Source of the DNA: Nonomuraea jabiensis
GTDB lineage: Bacteria; Actinomycetota; Actinomycetes; Streptosporangiales; Streptosporangiaceae
NCBI RefSeq assembly: GCF_014204795.1
Contig: NZ_JACHMB010000001.1
Span: 5,084,001-5,148,000 of the forward strand
Direction of reading: 5' to 3'
DNA: 64,000 nucleotides
Shown here: piece by piece, positions 58,824 through 64,000 of the stretch
Position numbering within the stretch: position 1 is the first letter of the stretch
Layout: each line of letters starts with the position of its first letter
Notes under the pieces: generated by a model
Databases searched by the model: none
What the model was told of the DNA's origin: nothing
What the model saw: the letters and a program-made list of their open reading frames with translations, nothing else
Position numbers and translations under genes: made by a program

Positions 58824-59597
58824 TCAGCCTCGCGCCCCTCGGTGCCACGACAGCACCACGCGCTCGAACCCCACGAACGCGGCGTTGAGCACGATGCCCA
58901 GCAGCCCGAGCAGGACGATCCCCGCCCACATGGCCGGGATGTCGAACTGGCTCTGTGCCTCCAGCATCCGGTGCCCGACGCCCTCGGTGCTGCCCACCAG
59001 CTCGGAGATGATCATCATGATCAGGGCCAGCGACACGCTCAGCCGCAGCCCGGCGAAGATCTTGGGCGAGGCGCCGGGCAGGATGATCCGGGTCAGCCGC
59101 TGCCAGGGGCCGAGCCGGTAGACGACCCCGGTTTCGATGTACTGCCGGTCCACGTGGCGGGCGCCGTCCATGGAGTTGATCAGTACGGGCCAGACGACGC
59201 CGTACACGATCGCGGCCAGCTGCATCGGCGTGCCGATCTTGAACAGCGCCAGGAAGACCGGCACCAGCGTGGTGGGCGGCACCGAGCGGCCGAGGTGCAG
59301 CAGCGGCTCCACCAGGGCCGCCAGCCAGCGCGACCGGCCGAGCGCGACCCCGATCGCCATCCCGGCCACGCAGGCCACCGCCCAGCCCGCGAACAGCCTG
59401 GCCAGGCTGGGCAGCAGGTCGGCGACGGCCTCGTCGGTCAGGAACGCCCGCGTCCACGGCCCCGAGAACCACAGCTCGTGCAGCCTGGCCACGATCCGTG
59501 ACGGCGGCGGGAAGTACGCGGCCTGCGCGGACCGCGTGGCCAGCTCCCAGCAGAGCACGGCGACGGGCAGCAGCCAGTACCACACGATCCTTTTCAC
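58824..59597 (-). CDS. ABC transporter permease (SsuC/TauC class), importer set 2
   Basis: A 257-residue permease. It opens with AAYFPPPSRIVARLHELWFS, shared with permeases at 49500-50306 and 61382-62161; the EAA loop region is GVVYRLGPWQRLTRIILPGA and is followed by SPKIFAGLRLSVSLALIMMI. GTG 59597 overlaps the stop of the other permease gene. No ATPase gene follows; the next gene on this strand is far away, beyond conservon 3. Confidence 0.92.
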   Translation of the reverse strand: MKRIVWYWLLPVAVLCWELATRSAQAAYFPPPSRIVARLHELWFSGPWTRAFLTDEAVADLLPSLARLFAGWAVACVAGMAIGVALGRSRWLAALVEPLLHLGRSVPPTTLVPVFLALFKIGTPMQLAAIVYGVVWPVLINSMDGARHVDRQYIETGVVYRLGPWQRLTRIILPGASPKIFAGLRLSVSLALIMMIISELVGSTEGVGHRMLEAQSQFDIPAMWAGIVLLGLLGIVLNAAFVGFERVVLSWHRGARG

Positions 59598-60373
59598 GAG
59601 GCGTCCCCCGTCCGTTCGCGGTGCCAGCGGAACACGCGCCGTTCGGCGGCCGTGAACAGCAGGTTGGCGGCCAGCCCGATCAGCCCCGCCCACAGCGGCG
59701 CCGCCAGCATGCGGTCGAGCCGGTTCGCGCTGCCCGCCAGCGACAGGAACGCGCCGATCCCGCCCCCGCCCGGCGCCAGCAGCTCCGCGCTGACGGCCAC
59801 GATCAGGGTGACCGACACCGCGATCCGCACGCCGGTCGCGATGAAGGGCGCCGCGCTCGGCAGGCTCACCCGCAGCGCCACGGCGACCGGCCCGAAGCCG
59901 AAGCTCCGCAGCGTGTCCTTGGCCAGCGGGTCGACGTCGGTCAGGCCGTACAGCGTGTTGATCAGCACCGGCCACGTGCAGGTGTAGACGACCAGCGCCG
60001 TCTTGGCGTCCTGGCTCTCGGTCCACAGGAACATCGCGATCGGGATCAGCGACACCGACGGGATCGGCCGCAGGAACTCCACCAGCGGCCGCACCGACCG
60101 CTCCACGAACGGGACCGTGCCCAGCAGCAGCCCCGCGGGCACGGCGACCGCGACCGCGATCACCAGCCCGCTCGCGCACGCGCCCAGCGTGGCCAGCACG
60201 TCGGCCCTGAACTGCGGCTCCAGCGGCAGCTCCGCCGCCGTGGCGAGCACGGACGACACGTACGGCCATCCGGCCGGAGCCAGCCCGAGCCGCCCGGCCA
60301 GCTCGACGAGGGCGATGAACGCGGCGATCCCGAGCGCCCCGAGCACCGCCCGCCCGATCCGGTGTTCGATCAT
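59594..60373 (-). CDS. ABC transporter permease (SsuC/TauC class), importer set 2
   Basis: A 259-residue permease with LVEFLRPIPSVSLIPIAMFL, WPVLINTLYGLTDVDPLAKD and the EAA loop LRSFGFGPVAVALRVSLPSA. It is the partner of the permease that follows; both ends overlap neighbours by four bases. Confidence 0.92.
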   Translation of the reverse strand: MIEHRIGRAVLGALGIAAFIALVELAGRLGLAPAGWPYVSSVLATAAELPLEPQFRADVLATLGACASGLVIAVAVAVPAGLLLGTVPFVERSVRPLVEFLRPIPSVSLIPIAMFLWTESQDAKTALVVYTCTWPVLINTLYGLTDVDPLAKDTLRSFGFGPVAVALRVSLPSAAPFIATGVRIAVSVTLIVAVSAELLAPGGGGIGAFLSLAGSANRLDRMLAAPLWAGLIGLAANLLFTAAERRVFRWHRERTGDAS

Positions 60374-61353
60374 CCGCTCACAGGCGCGAACAGCTGCGCC
60401 ACGTCCACCTTGGCCTTGAGGTAGCCATAGCCGTGCAGCAGGTCGGCCAGCTTCTGGACGCTGGCCTTGTCGGCCTCCATCGAGAACTTGCCGAGCGTCA
60501 TCGCCGCCGCCGCGTCCGCCGGGATCTGCGTGTACGTCGGCACCACCTCGTCGATCGCCTTCCGGTCGGAGCCCGCGATCTGCTGGGCCTTGGCCAGGGC
60601 GCGGTGGAAGGCGGCGGCCGTCTTCGGGTTCTTGGCCAGCCAGTCCTCCGTGACGCCCCACCCGTCGATCGGCACGCCGGCCGTCACGCCGTCGGTGGTG
60701 TCGATGATCTGCGTGGCGCCGCCCTTCTTCGCCGCCGTCAGGAACGGCTCGACCAGCCAGGCCGCGTCCACCTGGCCCGAGCCCAGCGCGGAGATCTGGT
60801 CGGCGAACTGCACCGGGACGTACTTGACGTCCTCGGGCTTGAGCCCGGCCTCCTGCAGGTGGGCGTTGGTCAGCGTCTGGCCGAGCGCCTTGAGCACGTT
60901 GACCGCGATGGTCTTGCCCTTGAGGTCGGCGGGCGCCTTGATGGGGGAGCCCTTGGCCACGACGACGCCGGCGACGTTGGGGGCGGCCTCCTGGCTGTGC
61001 TGGAAGAGCTTGAGCTTGGCGGCGCCCGAGTCGTTGATGGCCATCAGCGACACGTAGCTCGTGAGGAACGCGTCCATGCTGCCGTTGAGGATCTTCGGCA
61101 TGACCGCCTGCGGCGCCTGGATGATCTCCGTCTTGACGGTCAGGCCCTCCTCCTTGAAGAAGCCGCGCTTCTCCGCGATGAACAGCGGCGCCGACGACGG
61201 GACCGGCACCACGCCGACCAGCAGCTGGGTCTTCTCCAGCCCACCCGCGGACGAGGTGCTGCTCGTGCCCGTCTGGCTCCCTCCTCCGCCGCCGCACGCG
61301 CTGATCGTCAGCGCCATCGCCATACCCGCGACTACGAACCTGGCCAGCTTCAT
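60370..61353 (-). CDS. ABC transporter substrate-binding lipoprotein (NMT1/SsuA-like), importer set 2
   Basis: A 327-residue lipoprotein with lipobox LTISACGG (Cys about residue 20) and a GlySerThr linker. The mature part starts LEKTQLLVGVVPVPSSAPLF and has RGFFKEEGLTVKTEIIQAPQ, GSPIKAPADLKGKTIAVNVL and GQVDAAWLVEPFLTAAKKGG. It is a paralogue of the binding proteins of sets 1 and 3, with divergent ligand-pocket segments. ATG 61353 or the TTG two codons earlier could be the start. The gap to set 3 upstream is only 28 bases. Confidence 0.92.
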   Translation of the reverse strand: MKLARFVVAGMAMALTISACGGGGGSQTGTSSTSSAGGLEKTQLLVGVVPVPSSAPLFIAEKRGFFKEEGLTVKTEIIQAPQAVMPKILNGSMDAFLTSYVSLMAINDSGAAKLKLFQHSQEAAPNVAGVVVAKGSPIKAPADLKGKTIAVNVLKALGQTLTNAHLQEAGLKPEDVKYVPVQFADQISALGSGQVDAAWLVEPFLTAAKKGGATQIIDTTDGVTAGVPIDGWGVTEDWLAKNPKTAAAFHRALAKAQQIAGSDRKAIDEVVPTYTQIPADAAAAMTLGKFSMEADKASVQKLADLLHGYGYLKAKVDVAQLFAPVSG

Positions 61354-61381
61354 CGCCAATGCCTTTCTCGGTCCTGAGAGT

Positions 61382-62161
61382 TCACGAATTACCGGTGGCC
61401 TGCCTGTGCCAGACGAGCATCCGGCGCTCGGCCAGCACGAACAGGGAGTTGACGCCGTAGCCGAGGACGCCCAGCAGGGCGATCGCCGCCCACACCCCGG
61501 CGCCGTCGAAGCTGCGCATGGCTGTCAGCAACTGGTAGCCGATGCCGTCCGTGCCGCCGACGAGCTCGGAGATCACCATGAGGATCAACGCCAGCGACAG
61601 GCTCAGCCGCAGCCCGGCGAAGATCTTGGGTGCGGCGGCCGGGAGGACGACCAGGGCCAGGCGCTGCGGCCTCGACAGGTTGAAGACCGTGGCCGTGTCG
61701 GTGTAGGTGGGATCGACGGACCTGACACCGTCGATCGTGTTGAGCAGCACCGGCCAGATCACTCCGAACACGATAGTGGCCAGCTGAGTGGTCAGTCCCG
61801 CCTTGAACAACACCAGGAACACCGGCAGCAGCAGGGGAGGCGGGATGGCCCGGCCGAACTCGATCAGCGGGTCCACGTAGTCGGTCGCCGAGCGCGAACG
61901 CCCGAGCAGCAGGCCCGCCACGATCCCGATCAGCGCGGCCAGCACCCAGCCGCCGAACATGCGGCCGAGGCTGGGCAGGATGTTCGCGATCGCGTCGTCT
62001 GTCAGGAACGCACAAGCGGGCGGGCCGGAGAACCACAGCTCGCGCATGCGCGCCGCGATCGTCGTGGGCGGCGGGAAGTCGGTGTCGCCGACCGCGCGTC
62101 CGGCGAGCTCCCAGACGGCCAGCACCACGGGGACCACCCAGAGCCGGGCGAGCGCCTTCAC
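61382..62161 (-). CDS. ABC transporter permease (SsuC/TauC class), importer set 3
   Basis: A 259-residue permease: DFPPPTTIAARMRELWFSGP, LIEFGRAIPPPLLLPVFLVL and TVFNLSRPQRLALVVLPAAA. Closest in the window to the permease at 58824-59597. GTG 62161 overlaps the previous gene. Followed after 28 bases by the set 2 binding-protein gene, so sets 3 and 2 are probably one six-gene operon. Confidence 0.92.
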   Translation of the reverse strand: MKALARLWVVPVVLAVWELAGRAVGDTDFPPPTTIAARMRELWFSGPPACAFLTDDAIANILPSLGRMFGGWVLAALIGIVAGLLLGRSRSATDYVDPLIEFGRAIPPPLLLPVFLVLFKAGLTTQLATIVFGVIWPVLLNTIDGVRSVDPTYTDTATVFNLSRPQRLALVVLPAAAPKIFAGLRLSLSLALILMVISELVGGTDGIGYQLLTAMRSFDGAGVWAAIALLGVLGYGVNSLFVLAERRMLVWHRQATGNS

Positions 62162-62931
62162 GAAACCGCCCCGGTCCGCGCGTGGTGCCAGCGGAACAGG
62201 CGGCGCTCGCCGGCGAGCAGCACCATGTTCGCGAGCACGCCGAAGAGACCGGCCCAGAACGTCGCCGCCATCATGAGGTCGGTCCGGTTGCCGTTGCCGG
62301 CCACGGTCACGTAGACGCCGATCCCGTTCACGCCGCCGGCGACCAGCTCGGCGCTGACGGCCAGGACCAGCGCGATCCCGGCGGCGATCCGGACGCCGGT
62401 CGCGACGAACGGGGCCGCGCTGGGCAGGCTCACCCTGACGAGCACGGCCGGCGGGCCGAAGCCGAAGCTGCGCAGGGACTCCTTGGCCAGCGGGTCCACC
62501 TCGCGCATGCCGTACAACGTGTTGATGAGGATCGGCCAGACGGACGCGTACACGATGACGGAGACCTTCATCAGCTCGTCCACCGGGACCAGCAGGATCG
62601 CGAGCGGGATGATGGCCACCGAGGGGATCGGGCGCATGAACTCGAGCACGGGCCTGATCGCCCGCTCCACCGGCGCCAGCGCGCCGAGCAGCACGCCCGC
62701 GGGCACGGCCACCGCGACGGCGGTCAGCAGGCCGAGCGCCCAGTTCGCGAGAGTGGCGCCCACCCCGGCCAGGAACTTGGCGTCGGCCGGGAGGCGCGCG
62801 GCTTCGTACAGGACTGTCGAGGGCGGCGGAAAGAGGAGGTCCTTCCCCAGGCCGAAGCGGATGACCAGCTCTCCGGCCAGGAGGAACGCCGCGGCGCCGG
62901 CGGCGCCGCGGAGCAGGCGGGCACCCGTCAT
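62158..62931 (-). CDS. ABC transporter permease (SsuC/TauC class), importer set 3
   Basis: A 257-residue permease: LLFPPPSTVLYEAARLPADA, VLEFMRPIPSVAIIPLAILL, WPILINTLYGMREVDPLAKE and the EAA loop LRSFGFGPPAVLVRVSLPSA. ATG 62931 overlaps the binding-protein stop. Confidence 0.92.
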   Translation of the reverse strand: MTGARLLRGAAGAAAFLLAGELVIRFGLGKDLLFPPPSTVLYEAARLPADAKFLAGVGATLANWALGLLTAVAVAVPAGVLLGALAPVERAIRPVLEFMRPIPSVAIIPLAILLVPVDELMKVSVIVYASVWPILINTLYGMREVDPLAKESLRSFGFGPPAVLVRVSLPSAAPFVATGVRIAAGIALVLAVSAELVAGGVNGIGVYVTVAGNGNRTDLMMAATFWAGLFGVLANMVLLAGERRLFRWHHARTGAVS

Positions 62932-63911
62932 CCGCCCGGGCTCGCCGCGATGAGCGACTTCACGTCGATCGGGCCGCTGATGTACTTGTACTCGAGCATG
63001 AGGTCGGCCACCTTCTGCAGCCGGTCCGCCTCCAGGGTGCTCGGGTAGGCGCCCAGGGTGATCGCCGCGGCGGTCTTGGCGTCGATCTTCGTGTACGTCG
63101 GCAGCGCCGCCTCGATCTCCTTGCGGTCACCGGAGGCGAGCTGCTGCGCCTTGGAGATCGCCCGCTGGAAGGCGGCCAGCGTCTTCGGGTTCTGCCGCAC
63201 CCATGCGTCGGTGGCCATCCAGCCCGCGATGGGCAGGTCGGCGGTCCGGCCCGTCATGGTGTCGGCGATCGTGCGGAAGCCGAGCGCGTTCTTGTTGGCC
63301 GTGATGAACGGCTCGGTGATCCAGCCCGCGTCGCCCTGCCCCGCGGTGATCGCGTTGCCCATCTCCGGGAACGGCTTCTCGGCGAACTTGACGTCCGTCT
63401 CGCTGAGCCCGGCCGCCTTGAGCTGGGTCGTGACCGCCAGCGTGGCGATGTTCCTGAGGTTGTTGACCAGGACCGTCTTGCCCTTCAGGTCCGCGACCTG
63501 CTGGATCGGCGAGTCCTTCGGAACCATGATCTCGAAGGTGTTGGGGGCCGCCCGGTACATGTCGGCCACCAGCTTGATCTTCTTGCCCTGGCTGGCGGCC
63601 AGGATCGAGGACACGTAGTTGGTCTGCGTGATGTCCAGGGCGCCGCTCTCGATCTGCGGCAGCGCGGCGGCGCCGCCGGTGATCGTGACCGGCTCGACCG
63701 TCAGGCCCTCTTCCTTGAAGAAGCCCTTGGCCTGGGCGATGTAGAGCGCGACCGGGTCGGGGATCGGCAGCGCCCCGACCTTGATGGTGGCCTTCTCCAG
63801 GCCGTTGGGTCCCGTCGAGGCCGGGGACGCGCCGCCCCCGCCGCAGGCGGTGAGTGCGAGGACGGCGACGGAGCCGAGCGCGAGTACGTGACAGCGCAGA
63901 GTGCGTGCCAT
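62928..63911 (-). CDS. ABC transporter substrate-binding lipoprotein (NMT1/SsuA-like), importer set 3
   Basis: A 327-residue lipoprotein with lipobox VLALTACGG (Cys about residue 23). Mature segments LEKATIKVGALPIPDPVALY, KGFFKEEGLTVEPVTITGGA and GQGDAAG-like GQGDAGWITEPFITANKNAL follow the family pattern. It is the first gene of the probable six-gene operon running to 58824. GGAG lies nine bases before ATG 63911. The 89 bases upstream, to the window edge, should carry the promoter but I cannot place it. Confidence 0.92.
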   Translation of the reverse strand: MARTLRCHVLALGSVAVLALTACGGGGASPASTGPNGLEKATIKVGALPIPDPVALYIAQAKGFFKEEGLTVEPVTITGGAAALPQIESGALDITQTNYVSSILAASQGKKIKLVADMYRAAPNTFEIMVPKDSPIQQVADLKGKTVLVNNLRNIATLAVTTQLKAAGLSETDVKFAEKPFPEMGNAITAGQGDAGWITEPFITANKNALGFRTIADTMTGRTADLPIAGWMATDAWVRQNPKTLAAFQRAISKAQQLASGDRKEIEAALPTYTKIDAKTAAAITLGAYPSTLEADRLQKVADLMLEYKYISGPIDVKSLIAASPGG

Positions 63912-64000
63912 GGGGGGTCTCCTACGTGGATGTTGGGAGAGCGAGACACGTTACTTTGCGTGAGCGTACCCGAGGAATGATCGACTTTGCAGGCGCACGC

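Overview
The window is high-GC DNA (GC-rich third codon positions, many GTG and some TTG starts, GGAGG-type ribosome sites) typical of a filamentous actinomycete. Three conservon operons (a CvnA sensor kinase, CvnB roadblock protein, CvnC DUF742 protein and CvnD small GTPase each), many lipoprotein ABC systems and an imiditide-type RiPP locus point to the Streptosporangiaceae, with Nonomuraea or a close relative the best guess. This placement is inference; no rRNA or tRNA gene is present.

Layout. 1-3396 (minus): glycine betaine/proline-type ABC importer (ATPase, fused double permease, lipoprotein truncated by the window edge). 3739-7707: conservon 1. 7724-17249: a cluster with a SIS-domain sugar isomerase, a maltokinase/glucosamine-kinase-like kinase, a divergent Pot-type ABC importer (binding protein, two permeases, ATPase), a TetR regulator, a GT1 glycosyltransferase and an aldehyde dehydrogenase; together they look like uptake and processing of an amino-sugar or polyamine-like compound. 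17427-22156: conservon 2. 22418-23691: a PIMT-like methyltransferase translationally coupled to a 44-residue, highly charged, Asp-Gly-rich peptide that was not in any ORF list; this fits a two-gene imiditide (aspartimide RiPP) cluster. 23830-24503: Phd/PIN toxin-antitoxin pair. 24562-27989: SDR, TetR, SDR and erythromycin-esterase-like genes. 28283-29692: secreted GH6 cellulase. 29735-35094: methyltransferase, then a citrate-type module (CitE-like lyase, family III CoA transferase, LysR, CitMHS transporter) with a shared candidate operator. 35111-38641: two secreted alpha/beta hydrolases. 38666-46627: small regulators and enzymes (DUF4429/SHOCT, RibD-type reductase, ArsR-SRPBCC fusion, ArsR/SDR divergon, MBL hydrolase, dehalogenase-like hydrolase, DGPF protein with its ECF42 sigma factor) plus two decayed genes. 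47162-48173: antitoxin-like HTH gene followed by a PIN toxin gene broken by two frameshifts. 48629-52113 and 58824-63911: three paralogous nitrate/sulfonate/taurine-class ABC importers, of which only the first carries an ATPase gene. 52634-56877: conservon 3, and 56993-58822: aldehyde dehydrogenase and DUF3598-like protein, lie between these importers.

Non-coding content of note: a conserved upstream block before all three cvnA genes, a dispersed intergenic palindromic repeat at three loci (22.2, 46.9 and 48.4-48.6 kb), several inverted repeats beside regulator genes and a few terminator hairpins. I saw no CRISPR array, insertion sequence, tRNA or rRNA. All family names rest on motif reading and memory, not on database searches.
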